NCBI RefSeq assembly: GCF_030272615.1 | Contig: NC_081414.1 | Span: 54,707,636-54,771,635, forward strand | DNA: 64,000 nucleotides | Origin: Cryptomeria japonica | Taxonomy: Eukaryota > Streptophyta > Pinopsida > Cupressales > Cupressaceae | Direction of reading: 5' to 3' | Shown: positions 1 to 10,979 of the stretch, piece by piece | Layout of the letters: each line of letters opens with the position of its first letter | Numbering within the stretch: the stretch's first letter is position 1 | The notes under the pieces: model-generated | What the model was told of the DNA's origin: nothing | The model's database searches: none | Seen by the model: the letters and a program-made list of their open reading frames with translations, nothing else | Program-made: the position numbers and the translations under genes

Positions 1-906
1 TCCACAAAAAAGCCTTCAAATACGGCAACGAAATGACCTCTTGAAATGACTACACAGCCAGTAGCAGTCGCAGTCGCACCATCACAGTTTTCAAACCTTC
101 TTGATATAGGTACCTACTCTAGGAAAACTGCACTTACATTGTTCATTTAAAGGTTTCATATGCTATGGTTCTCCATGTAAAGCCCTTTTTTCAGATGCAG
201 ACAATTTTAATTTTATATTGCTCTTTCAAGATATTCACTTCTAGTGTATATTATAACAGTCTGTTTTCTGTTTTTCCAATGGGAACTTTAGAAAGTGGTT
301 CTCATTTTTTTAATATTTTAACCTCTTTGGGTGCATAAACAAGCAAACATAGTGAGTGGTGCTACTCTCTCTAATTTATTATTATTCTATTTAAAATGTT
401 ATACTTTGGTAAATGAAAGAATAATATTTTTTAATTCAAATATATAAGTCAAAATTTGACATTAATATGTTAGGTATATTTTTCATTGACAAATAAGTAC
501 AAGATTTAATATTTAAGTTAAATGAAAGTCACTGTTATATAATTTCGATCTCAAAGGATAAGCTTCAGAAAAGCTCTCTAACAAAAAACAATAATAATGC
601 AAAATCATTTGGTTGAAGGGCTAAGCCATTATTAAAGGCGCCTAAAAGGGTGTCAATAAAAAATACAATAGAAAGTAAACTTCATTAGAAAAACAAACAT
701 GAATTTAACATTTCCGAATCAAAATTTAATTACTATAAGGATGAATGCAATTTTTGGATTCAATTGTGTTCAATATTTCTGCATCAACATTTGGAATCAC
801 ACTCCTTGATCCATCATCGGGATGAAGAGAGACAAAGGAATCACCATTACCATTACTATAAGGATGTTTAGGCAGTGAGCAATGTTTACAATTATTTATA
901 TAGGAC
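1..906. other. AT-rich flank without a recognisable gene
   Basis: No coding region of convincing length or composition is visible on either strand. Short open stretches, such as one on the minus strand near 726-947, have no recognisable domain. The sequence is AT-rich with short homopolymer runs, as in decayed intergenic plant DNA. Confidence 0.5.
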
Positions 907-1320
907 TGTTGAACAAACCGGAATACTAAGGTGGGGTCGGGGGGCAAGGTGAATTAGTATTCCCAAAATAAAACACTTTGATAATCTGAAAGTCAATTTG
1001 ATCTTACATATCCTTAGCATTAATTGAAATATGCAATAAAAGTGAAATGCACAACATACTCAACCATAAGAAAGATGCCAGATTTTTGCACGTGGAAAAC
1101 CCAAATGGGAAAAAGCATGGAGAGGGTTAACTCTCAATATAATAAAACTAGTTATATGGGCTTACAAAAGAGGCTCACTATCGGAGGGCTCACTGCTGGA
1201 AAGGCTCACTGCTAAGAAGAAAAGGAATGAACTGAGAAAATTGCATCTACATATGCATTCGATCAGTTCATGTTAAGCTCAGACAACACACCAATTGTTT
1301 GCAGTAGATCCAGTTAAGAA
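907..1320 (-). repeat. Decayed LTR fragment, Sirevirus-like, related to the LTR of element C
   Basis: The left part matches the U5 end of the element C LTRs at 25594 and 32158 in the same order: a GAATACTAAG stretch, a G-rich run, GTGAATTAGTAT, then a CACGTGGAAAACCC-type block near 1088. It also carries a 10-bp hairpin, GGAATACTAA at 920-929 with TTAGTATTCC at 954-963. The right boundary and a target-site duplication could not be set, so this is a fragment and not a proven solo LTR. Confidence 0.55.
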
Positions 1321-1968
1321 ACTTTGCAAATCACTTCGCTATTTGCCTACTCCAAAATATTGTCGCACGAGATATGTCCTTCTCCTTTACTCATTCAACA
1401 TCAACTTCCTCGCTTACCACCTTACTCTTCACTACATCACAATTCATCCATCTCATTACTCAAGCATAATGTGATTGTATGTGTTTGTGTGCGAATACGA
1501 ATATACATTTTAAGTTAGCCTTAATAACATTTTCCCAAATGATATTTCAACAGTCAAATCACAGGCTACAATCACTGAACTAAAGCAACAACATAATATT
1601 TTAAGGACGGCCTAACCTGGAAAGAACATATCCTCAAATTTTCACAATAACACACTACTAGAGCACAAAAAACATGATCCAACTCAAAATTGCGAGTTTA
1701 AAGACATGAACAATGAATCATCAAAATATCATCATCAAAAATCAAGAAACTGGAGGAAACTGGAGTGCATAGAGATTTTCAACACTGTATTATCAAATAC
1801 ATTCCTAGAGTACAACATCCAAAGAATGACTTCTGGAGCACCAAAACTACGAATACAACAATCTTAAGTAACCATATCAAAAAATTACACTACCATATCT
1901 ATATCTAGACAATTTGTATTATATATCTCTATCGAGTAATTTACAATTTATGATGTCAAGTGAGAGAA
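1321..1968. other. Non-coding stretch, nothing identified
   Basis: No domain, LTR boundary or repeat was recognised. It may be the rest of the LTR at 907-1320 or unrelated old sequence. Confidence 0.4.
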
Positions 1969-2269
1969 TGTTAGGATTTAGGTGTCGTCAACCTTGTAAA
2001 TCCTTTAAGTTATTGTTTCTAAATATTTTTTGTAATTTACCCATAAGAGGTTAAGTTTTACCAAAGATGGTGAAAGAGACTGAATGTAAAGGCAAAGTTT
2101 CTTTTACCATTTGTCCTCTAGGAAAAGGACAAAATAGCTAGGTGTCCACTCTTAGAGTATTCCATTTTGAGTTGCTTGGACAATTATTAGGAGTTGTAAG
2201 AGAATATATGATGGTGATGATGAACATCATTGCTATGACAACATCTATGACAATATTTATGATAAAATC

Positions 2270-3350
2270 TATAATGTCCCCTACCTGATTAATTATAATT
2301 AATCTATTTCGATATACTAAAATTAATTGAGAGACTAATCATGAAGCCAGTCATCGATATTCTTTAATTTATTCGTTATTAACAAGTGCTTATTTATTTT
2401 CCTCATTAGATGATTAATTTCATTATTCATAGTTCTTAATATAGATATCAAACCCTGCTACTACTTCAATTTTAAGGAAGAAGGGTCTATGTATGTTACC
2501 AAAGCACTTAGAGACCAAATACAATAGGCTCCCTCAAAGTTTACAAATCCAAGCCCTTACCTATCTTGGGTCTATACCCTCAAGGCTTATGGGTCACTAA
2601 TCCCCACCCTATCTTGGGACTTAACATATTGCTTGGATTTAGACTGCCCCTCTTTGAAACATCTCATTCCCATCCTCTTAAATACTGATAGTAATAACAT
2701 GATTTAGACTATAAGCATACTAATTTCTTATGTATTATGAATATATATGAAATTAAGTATGACTGTCATACATATTGCAGTCCATATTAATATTACTATT
2801 AATTTTGTATCAGAACATTATAGGACTTCATATATTAAGTATACTTATTAAACACATCCCCATGCATACCACCGAGAACAAGGATGTTACTGCCTGCAAC
2901 TTAATAACAGTTCTGATCTCATCTGATCCATGGTGATGTCACTAGATGCTTTTGATTTCTTCCCTTTATATCTCTCAATGTGAGGGAGAGGTCACACCTC
3001 TTCATCATGTATGTCCTTGGCAAGAGACACACCCTTTCACCATTAGCACCCTTTGAAAAAGTGGAACTCTTCATTCTTTCTGCCCTTTGACCTTCCACAA
3101 TCAGATCTGCACTTCTATTTAAATCAGATCTTCACTTTTCATTTTCCAAATTCTCCCCCTCTCAAATGAGGTTCTCTTCTCCCTTTTATATCTCATTGTT
3201 GAGAGAGTCACGACTTTTTCCTTTCATGTCTTTTGACTTTTTATTAAGTTAATTAATTTTTAATTAATCATATTTAATTATATTATTTTATATTATAGTT
3301 TTATTTTTATCATTTATTATTAAATTCTATTTCAAAGTGGGGACATTACA
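2270..3350. repeat. Solo LTR 'K' (about 1.08 kb) with a 5-bp target-site duplication
   Basis: The ends are inverted over about 12 bp: TATAATGTCCCC at the left and GGGGACATTACA at the right. The expected TG start has become TA. The flanks are identical 5-bp repeats, AAATC at 2265-2269 and 3351-3355. There is no coding sequence, PBS or PPT, so this reads as a solo LTR left by LTR-LTR recombination. The TGTAATGTCCCC-type end resembles plant Ty3/gypsy LTRs, but the superfamily is an inference. It sits inside LTR L. Confidence 0.82.
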
Positions 3351-4373
3351 AAATCCTTCAATAGGTGCACATGCATGAGAGATGCCTTATGATGTAGTAA
3401 TAAGAGCATCTATAAGAGGTTGTTTTTGGAGGTGGGTGTGATTTTTTCTAGGTGTTTATGATACCTATTGTTTGGTGATACCATAGTGGTATCCATCCTC
3501 ACAAATTCCTATAAATTGGTTCCTTGACCTCTAGTGTTCTACATTCAACCTTGTTCAATTTGCATGTTAACTGAGTATTATCGAGTGTTACAAAGGTCTA
3601 CAGAGAAATTATTGTTATATTCTTCATTGAATTAGTAATATACTTGCCTCTCTTTTCATGGTGGTTTTTTCCCAAAAGGGTTTCTCCATGTAAATATGGT
3701 GTTTCATATGCCAATTATTTTCTTGTTCTTGTTTATACAATCATGTATTATGTTGGCAATATGAAGGAATTGATTATGTGTTGCATTGATGTTTTGTCTT
3801 TTATGTTAACACTAGTTGTTATGGTTGTTTATCAGCTTCTCAAAGAAGGATTGGATTGGGAACATTATCAGTTGATTGTCACTGGTATGATCTAGATGAT
3901 GGAATAAGTTTGTATGAATGGTTCATATGCTTCTTAAGTATGTTCTAGTCAGTTGGTATTGACTCGATGATCAGATGCTATCTTATGTTCTAGTTAGCCT
4001 GCTTTATAGGTCCGGTGAGGGTTTTACCAATAGAGCTTTATTCAAGATCTTTGATAAAATGCATAAGTGGTGTTGGTGCAGCTTCTAGAAGGGATTCAGG
4101 TTGATGGTGATTTTTTTCCTGCTTCGACTAATTGGTGTCATTTCTTTGGCATGTGTGGATCTAATTTAGGCCCGGTGCTATCTAGGTTATGGACCAGTTT
4201 CATGTAACGTGTTGGTGGATCCTCCGATGCGCTTCCGGGATGTTTTATTGATTGGATGATATTTTTTTGGCCTTAGGCCGACATGTTTTATGATTTTTTA
4301 TTTCAGGATTATGTAATGGATCTATTGAATTATCATTTGGGTGGCCGACCTAATTGGTTAGGTCTCGGGTTGG

Positions 4374-4383
4374 TATAAATATA
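4374..4383 (+). promoter_or_regulatory. Putative LTR promoter TATA box
   Basis: TATAAATATA in the middle of the LTR is followed by ATGTAAGATCTCATT and AGATCATGG. The same arrangement occurs in the 3' LTR (TATA near 10169), in solo LTR J (near 50044) and, weaker, in B (near 16905). This supports it as the promoter core. Confidence 0.6.
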
Positions 4384-4890
4384 TGTAAGATCTCATTGTA
4401 GATCATGGGCAAGGAGAAAATAATGTAATAATCATTTTTGTAGAGGATTTGGTCGATCATAGGTGATCAAGTTGGGTTTATGTAAGAGGTTTTAGACCTC
4501 TGGTATTGAGCTTAACCAGAATTGTAATTTGGCATGTTGGATGCTATCACAAGCAGTTCTTCTTTCTGGATTGTTGTCCAAATATTTTGAGGTGGTTGAC
4601 CTCTCTATAGTTAGTGATACTCCATTGTGATGAGTAGTGTGCTCTAGGCAGTGTGCCTTCCTGCATGTGTAGGCCCCTATTTTAATCATATGCTTTCTGC
4701 AGAAGTATCATCTGACTGTGGGTAGGGTTTCCCACCATGGTTTTTCCCTTTACCAGGTTTCCCACGTATAAATCATGGTTTTATGTGTTATGGTTGCATG
4801 GTATTGATTCTCTAGTTTTCAATTATGCTTTAATGCTTTATCAATTGTTTTGGTAAAGAGTTTTAAGTGCTTTAATTTACAAAATATGTT

Positions 4891-4921
4891 AACAACTGAT
4901 TCACCCCCACTCTCAGTTGTT
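4891..4921 (+). other. U5 hairpin next to the primer site (element A)
   Basis: AACAACTGA (4891-4899) is perfectly complementary to TCAGTTGTT (4913-4921), leaving a 13-nt pyrimidine-rich loop TTCACCCCCACTC. The 3' LTR copy (10686-10715) keeps it with one G-T wobble. Equivalent hairpins with different arms lie at the same place in B, C, D, E and J. Confidence 0.7.
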
Positions 4922-4940
4922 CGTCGATTATTCTAATAAT

Positions 4941-4952
4941 TGGTATCAGAGC
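4941..4952 (+). other. Primer binding site (initiator tRNA-Met) of A
   Basis: TGGTATCAGAGC lies two bases after the LTR end and is the standard plant copia PBS complementary to the 3' end of initiator tRNA-Met. Confidence 0.93.
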
Positions 4953-4996
4953 TTGGTCATCTTTTTGCAGAAGCTTAACTGCTTGAGGAAGATCCT

Positions 4997-6110
4997 ATGG
5001 CAACTAATAGTTGAACTACTGTTTACTGAAAGGACTACCCTAGGCTTGATGGAACAAACTATGGAGTATGGAAAATTCGACTGGAGACTCATTTAAGATG
5101 CATTGGAAAGGAAATTTGGAAAATAACTCAGAAAGGTTACACTCTTCATGATTCGACATCTGGCAATCTTGCACTGGCAGACTTGGAAAAGAACATTGAA
5201 AATGACTGCAGAGCTAGAGAAACCCTCTTAAGCGCCTTATCAGATCAACAAATCATGGGATTATCAGATAAATCATCGATGAAATCTATATGGGACAAAT
5301 TGGAGACTCTAAATGAAGGTGATCCCACTATTAAAATTGCAAAACTTGAATATTACCGGGTAAGATAGGAAAGCTTGAAGATGGAGGAAATTGAAAGAAT
5401 TTTTGCATTTATTAAAAGGGTAAATGAAATTGTATTAGTAATTCAGTGTTGTGGTGGATCTCTGAGAGAGGAAGAGATTGTTTCAAGAGTATTAAGGGTT
5501 TTTCCACTGGCATATAAGATGAAGGTAACTGCAATTAATGAGCTAAGAACTATGCCTAATTAGTCTGTCAATAGAGATACTCTTGTTGGGAAGATATCTA
5601 CCTTTGAGCTTGAAGAATTTGGTCCTCCAGGAGCTACTAAGATTGATACTGCATTTAAGGCATCTACATCATCAACCAACAAGCAAGATTGGAAAGTTTT
5701 GTATGAAAAGGAATTGGATGAGATTAGGAAAGAAGATGAAGAGCTTGAAAAACTTGAAGCCCTATTTACTAGAAGGATACCTAAAGGTCCGACAGCAAGT
5801 AAGTATGAAGGAAAATCTCCTTTCAAATGTTTTGCATGTAATAGGATAGGTCATTTTGCATCTAGATGTCCTAAAAGGAATTCAAAATTGGAAGAAAGAG
5901 CGAGAAGATCTTTTAAGCCTAACCCTGAATTTCAGATCAAACATAAGTACAGGGGAAACAAAAAAAAAATGCTACTATGCTGATGAGGAAGGAGTAATTA
6001 ATGACTCAGAGGAAGAACTGACATGAGATTCAGCTAATGGATCCAGCAATGGAAGAGACTGGGTATTTTATGCTATGAAGGAAGATGATCCAGAACTAGT
6101 TATCAAAAAT
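4997..6110 (+). pseudogene. gag: gag of element A (broken)
   Basis: The frame starts ATGGCAACTAAT and hits a stop at codon 6. The following region has the copia gag pattern: an N-terminal Tyr-Gly-Val-Trp segment in a 'LDGTNYGVW'-like context, then the UBN2-type core at about 5183-5560, then a CCHC zinc knuckle (CFACNRIGHFASRC) near 5830-5870. Stops lie near 5369 and 5561. It would have encoded the nucleocapsid that packages the RNA. It matches gag of element B over its length. The end is set at the start of the protease region and is approximate. Confidence 0.85.
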
Positions 6111-7660
6111 GAGGAAAAGGCCCTTGCACAAAAGTTGAAGACAAAAATGAATGAGTAATAGATAGTGGATGTTCTCATCATATGATAGGAGACAAAACAA
6201 AGTTTCTAACCTTGCAAGAATTTTATGGTGGTCAAGTCAGATTTGGTAATAACAAAGCATGCATGATCAAAGGAAGAGGAACCATTTCACTAGATGGTAA
6301 GCATAACACTGATAATGTCAATTATGTTGAAGGTCTGAAGCATAATCTTTTGAGTGTAGGATAGTTGGCAGACAAAGGATTTCAATTACAATTCAAGGAT
6401 GGAAAGTGCAAAATCATTAGCAAATCAGGATTGGAGATTGCAACCGGTACACAGACAAAAGGTAACATCTTTCATTTGAACTCCGGTGAAAAGACATGTT
6501 TGATTTCACATATTGATGAAAGTTGGCTATGGCACAAGATGAATTGTGTCATGTAAATGTTGATTGCATTGTAAAGATCAGTTCAACTAAGGTAGTTAGA
6601 GATTTACCTAAGATTGTGAAGCCTCATAATCTAGTATGTAAGTAATGTCAAATGGGTAAGCAAATGAGAACTTCTTTTAAGAGCATACCTGATAAATTTA
6701 ATGATATTCTTGATTTTGATTCATACTGACCTATGTGGTCCTACTAATACAAGAAGCTTTCAAGGAGATAGATATTTCATGTTAATCATTGATGACTATT
6801 CTAGAATGATGTGGTTTGCTTTCTAAGGGATAAATCTGAAGCCTTTGAGAAATTCAAGATCTTTAAAGCTATGGTTGAGAGAAAGATAGAAATGAAAATC
6901 AAGTGTTTGAGATCAGATCAAGGTAGTAAATTCACATCTGGTGAATTCAACAGCTACTATGAGAAAAATGGCATTAGGAGATATTTATATGCACCCCAGA
7001 AACCTCCGCAGAATGGCATTGTGGAAAGAAAGAGCACAACCATTATGGATGCAACCAGAACCATGATGATGAAGCTAATTTTCATCATATCTACTGGAGA
7101 GAAGCAGTAATTATAGTGGTTTATACATTCAACAGAGTTCATATCAAAGGAGATACTGGTAAGACACCTTATGAATTATGGTTTGGTCATTCCCCTACTC
7201 TTAAGTATTTGAGAGTCTTTGGGAGTAAGTGTTACATCAAAAGAGACGATTCCATTGGAAAGTTTGACCCTAGATGCAATGAAGGAATATTTCTTGGTTA
7301 TTCAACTAAAAGCAAAGCATATAGATGTTATAACAAAAGATTACAGAGAATTGTGGAGAGCACTAATGTGAAAGTGGATGAGCAACAAAAAGATCAAGCT
7401 AAATCTTATGATAGAGAACCGACAGTGGAAATGATCATAATTGATCCAATAGTGCCTTTACCAGAATAAAATACTGAACTAGTTACCCCGGCATGATGAG
7501 AAAAAATCAATTGTAACTAAAGAGCAGCACAGAGAACCTGAAAATCAAAAAACACCAAGGTATGTAAGGCTAAATCATTTTGAAAAATCAGATCATTGGA
7601 GGAAAAAAAAAGAATTTATGACAAGGAGACTATTGGCAAATCAAGAGGTATGTTTCATTT
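6111..7660 (+). pseudogene. pol: pol of A, protease and integrase part (broken)
   Basis: The aspartic protease motif IDSGCSHHM is at about 6160-6185, just after a TGA that probably replaced a Trp codon. The GAG_pre-integrase segment follows with LKHNLLSVG near 6340. The integrase zinc region is near 6530-6660. The catalytic core has SDQGSKF near 6915 and NGIVERK near 7015. The end of the integrase, FGSKCYIKRDD with FLGYSTKSKAYRCY, is at 7215-7330. Frames change at about 6362, 6556, 6710 and 7110. The product would insert the cDNA into the genome; here it is dead. Confidence 0.88.
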
Positions 7661-9150
7661 CTTAGATTGAAACAACATCAGTAATTGAATTTTGTAAATA
7701 TTAATATTGGATGAAAGCTATGGAAGATGAATTAGATCAGATAGAAAAGAACAATACTTGGACTTTTGTTCCCCACCTAAAAATAAGAATGTAACTATTA
7801 GAACTAAATGGGTTTTTAGAAACAAACTGAATGAGGATGAACAAGTTATAAGAAACAAGGTTAGATTGGTCTGCAAAGGATATTCTCAGAAGGAAGGAAT
7901 TGATTATGGTGAAACTTTTGCACAAGTAGCTAGAATTGAAGCTGTTAGACTATTTCTTGCTTATGCAACCTATAAGATCTACAAGGTCTATCAAGTGGAT
8001 GTTAAGTGTGCATTTCTGAATGGAGAACTTGAAGAGAAAGTCTTTTTTGAGCAACCTGATGGATTTTTACTAACGAATGACAAAATAATGGTTTACAGAT
8101 TAAGGAAAGCTCTATATGGATTAAAACAGACTCCTAGAGCTTGGTATGCAAGGTTGGATAAGTATCTTTTGAAGCTTGATTTTATAAAAGGTAATGCTGA
8201 CAGTAACCTATATTATAAGATCACTAATAATGATATTCTGATTATTGAAGTATTTGTTGATGATATCATTTTTGGAGGTGAAGAAAAATTATGCATGGAA
8301 TTCTTTGATAATATGTAGAGTGAATTTGAAATATCTATGAGTGGAGAAATAAGATTTTTTCTAGGTTTGCAGATTACTCAGACTGACAAAGGCATCTTTA
8401 TCTATCAAACAAAGTATCTAAAGAAATTATTGAAGTAATTCGGTATGGAAAATTCCAAACCGGTTAGTACTCCTATAGTTACAAGTGAAAAATTGTCAAT
8501 TAAAGATGTATCCCCTCTAGTAAATTCTACAAGATATAAATCCATGACTGGTGGTTTTCTATATTTAACTCACACTAGACCAAATATAATGAATGTTGTT
8601 AGTATTGTATCAAGATTTCAAAGTAATCCAAGAGAAAATCATGAAAGTGCAATAAAAAGGATATTCTGTATTTACAAGGAACAATTGAATATGGTTTATG
8701 GTACCCTAAAGATGATTACTTTACTCTATGTGCATATACAGATGCAAATTGAGTAGGTGGTGTTGATGACCGGAAGAGAACATTCGATGGAGCATTCTTT
8801 CTTGGGAAGAAGTTTGTTTCATGGATCAACAAGAAGCAGTCATGCATTTCTTTATCTACTGTTGAAGCTAAATATGTTGCATCCACAACTAATTTCACTC
8901 AAGTTCTATGGATGAAGCAGATGCTGAAGGATATACAAGTGAGTTGTAATGATTTGGTTATTATTCGTTGTGATAACTCTGCAGCTATTGATAACTTTTT
9001 GAAGGAAAAGGTGGAAGAAAAAGAAGTCAGATTGGTTTATGTGAACACTAAAGAATAGATAGCAGACATATTCACTAAACCTTTGCCGTGGTAATTATTT
9101 GAGTATTTGAGAGACACATAAGGATTTTTGCCCCTCTGGTAGAGACTTAA
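7661..9150 (+). pseudogene. pol: pol of A, reverse transcriptase and RNase H (broken)
   Basis: An open stretch at 7758-8318 carries the copia RT core: [20 protein letters not shown]-like, QVDVKCAFLNGELEE, YGLKQTPRAWYARLD, and the catalytic FVDDIIFGG box. Both catalytic Asp residues are kept in that box. A TAG follows near 8316. The connection continues at 8330-8756 (GMENSKPVSTP) and RNase H at 8720-9100 (STVEAKYVA, DNSAAI). The frame closes near ADIFTKPLP with a stop around 9148. About 70 bp around the RNase H core that B retains are missing near 9000. Confidence 0.88.
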
Positions 9151-9230
9151 ATGATGTAGATGTGCATCAATCTGGTATGCATTATCAGAGCTATCTTTTT
9201 CTCCGGATTGATGAAATAATGCTACTACTT

Positions 9231-9545
9231 AGGGGGAGTAGTCAGCCTTGAGATTTAGAGTTTCCATATTTCGTTTGATATCTATGTCATATATTTGGTA
9301 TTGCTATCAAAGGGAGAGGAATATATGTGAAAAACCATTGTTATCTATTTGTCAGATTGATTGCACTCCTTAGGGCGAGTTTGGCGGTATTTTGTTTTTT
9401 GATTCAGATTTGGTTCAGTGCTTCATTGCTATATCATTTTATGGGAGATTGTTGGCTATCTTCCATAGGGGGAGACTTGTTTGGCATTTCTTGACACTTG
9501 GATTTTTTCACATCTAGTGTTTCCATCAATGCCAAAGGGGGAGAT
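9231..9545 (+). other. Polypurine tract array upstream of the 3' LTR (A)
   Basis: AAAGGGGGAGAT at 9534-9545 touches the 3' LTR and is the true PPT. Related tracts lie upstream: AGGGGGAG at 9231, AAAGGGAGAGG near 9309, AGGGGGAG at 9467, and a GGGAGATTGTTGG at 9443 that mimics the PPT-LTR junction. Repeated PPT-like motifs in this position are a known Sirevirus feature. Confidence 0.8.
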
Positions 9546-10732
9546 TGTTGGCAATATGAAGGAATTGATTATGTGTGGCATTGATGTTTTGTCCTTGATG
9601 TCAACACTAGCTATTATGGTTGTTACCAACTTCTGGTAGAAGGATTGGATTCAGAAGATTATCAGTTCATTTTCACCAGTATTATCTGGATGATGGAATA
9701 AGTTTGTATGAATGGTTCATATGCTCTCGAAGTATGTTTTAGTCAGTTGGTATTGACTTGATGATCATATGCTATCCTATGTTATAGTAATCCTGTTTTA
9801 TAGGTCCGATAAGGGTTTCATCGGTAGAGCTTTATTGAAGATCTTTGATGAAATGCATAAGTGGTGTTGGCGCAACTTCTATAAGGGATTCAGGATACTG
9901 ATGGTGATTGTGTTCATGCCTTGACTGATTGGTGTCATTTCTTAGGTGTGTGTGGATCTAATTTAGGTCTGGTGCTATCTAGGTTATGGATCGGTTTCAT
10001 GTAACATGTTGGTGGATCCTCTGATGTGCTTCCAGGATGTTTTATTGATTGGATGATGTTTTTTTGGCCTTAGGCCGACATGTTTTATGAATTTTTTTCA
10101 GGAATATATAATGGATCTATTGAATTATCATTTGGGTGACTGACCTAATTGGTTAGGTCCCAGGTTGGTATAAATATATGTAAAATCTCATTGTAGATCA
10201 TGGGCACAGAGCGAATAATGTAATAATCATTTGTGCAAAGGATTTGGTCAATCATAGGTGATTGAGTTGGGTTTATGTAAGAGGTTTTAGACCTCCAGTA
10301 TTGAGATTAACCAAAATTATAATCTAGCATGTTTGATGCTATCATAGGCAATTCTTCTTTCCAAATTGTTGTCCAAATATTTTGAGGTGGTTGACCTCTC
10401 CATAGTCAGTGAGACTCCATTGTGATGAGCAGTGCACTCTAGGTAGTGTGCCTTCTTGCATGTGTAGGCCCCTATTGTAATCATATACCTTCTATAGAAG
10501 TATCATCTAACTATGGGTAGGGTTTCCCATCGTGGTTTTTCCCTTTATCGGGTTTTCCACGTATAAATCATGGTACAATGTGTTATGGTTGCATGGTATT
10601 GATTCTCTAGTTTTCAATTATTGTTTAATGCTTTATCAGCTATTCCAGTAAAAGGTTTTAAGTACTTTAATTCACATAATCTATTAACAACTGATTCACC
10701 CCCCTCTTAGTTGTTCATCGATTATTTGAACA
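9546..10732 (+). repeat. 3' LTR of element A
   Basis: Starts TGTTGGCAATATG directly after the PPT and ends TTGAACA, then TSD TATTA. It aligns with the 5' LTR with scattered substitutions and small indels, so the insertion is not recent. Confidence 0.93.
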
Positions 10733-10819
10733 TATTAATGGTAAATATTTATTTTTAAATTTACAATAACTTTGAGTTTAAGTTCATGTTGTGAGCCTTA
10801 TTCACATTTTTTTACAACA

Positions 10820-10979
10820 TTGTGATAGGTAGTAGAAGTTGTCTATGAATGTTTTTAAGGGGGGAAGAATAGAGGTTATGCATAGAATTCCATCTCCTAT
10901 CACAACAGAAGTTGTCTTAACTAGGGATGGAAATAAGGCTAAATAAATGAGGGGATACAAGTTGTTGAATTCTCTCTAT
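10820..10979. other. Short unassigned stretch
   Basis: Lies between LTR L and the LINE. No coding or terminal signal was recognised. It could hold the 3' end of the minus-strand LINE, but no poly(T) tract is visible. Confidence 0.35.

Larger units (their letters stand above)
3751..4938 (+). repeat. 5' LTR of element A
   Basis: Begins TGTTGGCAATATG and ends just before AT plus the PBS; it aligns along its length with 9546-10732. The 3' terminus has decayed from CA to TA. It contains a TATA box (4374), a GGGTTTCCCACC block near 4725-4772 shared with other LTR families here, and a 9-bp hairpin at its end. Confidence 0.92.
3751..10732 (+). mobile_element. Element A: complete but decayed Ty1/copia (Sirevirus-like) retrotransposon
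   Basis: Two LTRs of about 1.19 kb begin TGTTGGCAAT. The 3' copy ends in CA and the element is flanked by perfect 5-bp repeats TATTA at 3746-3750 and 10733-10737. An initiator-Met PBS follows the 5' LTR and a purine tract AAAGGGGGAGAT precedes the 3' LTR. Between them lie gag with a zinc knuckle, protease, integrase, RT and RNase H in copia order. Several extra AGGGGGAG tracts between the end of pol and the 3' LTR are the signature described for Sireviruses. Stops and shifts in every domain show it is inactive. It is inserted in LTR L. Confidence 0.93.
1969..10819 (+). repeat. Copia-type LTR 'L', split by K and A
   Basis: Sequence starting TGTTAGGATTTAGG at 1969 runs to 2269, resumes at 3351-3750 and again at 10738 after two later insertions. 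The part near 3650-3705 has the ATGGTGGTTTTTTCCC, AAAGGG and CATGTAAATATGG block typical of the 3' part of plant copia LTRs. The right end is put at a TTACAACA near 10819 only because it resembles an LTR end. No matching target-site duplication was found there, so the end is uncertain. Confidence 0.45.

Noticed and set aside
907-1608. Solo LTR with AGGAC target duplication
   Set aside because: AGGAC recurs at 1604, but the sequence before it does not look like an LTR end, so the match is probably chance.
1-1968. Host gene exons in the left flank
   Set aside because: No frame of adequate length, no recognised domain and no consistent splice pattern.
4941-4952. Possible tRNA-derived sequence at the LTR ends
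   Set aside because: Only the short PBS complement is present; no tRNA gene or cloverleaf.
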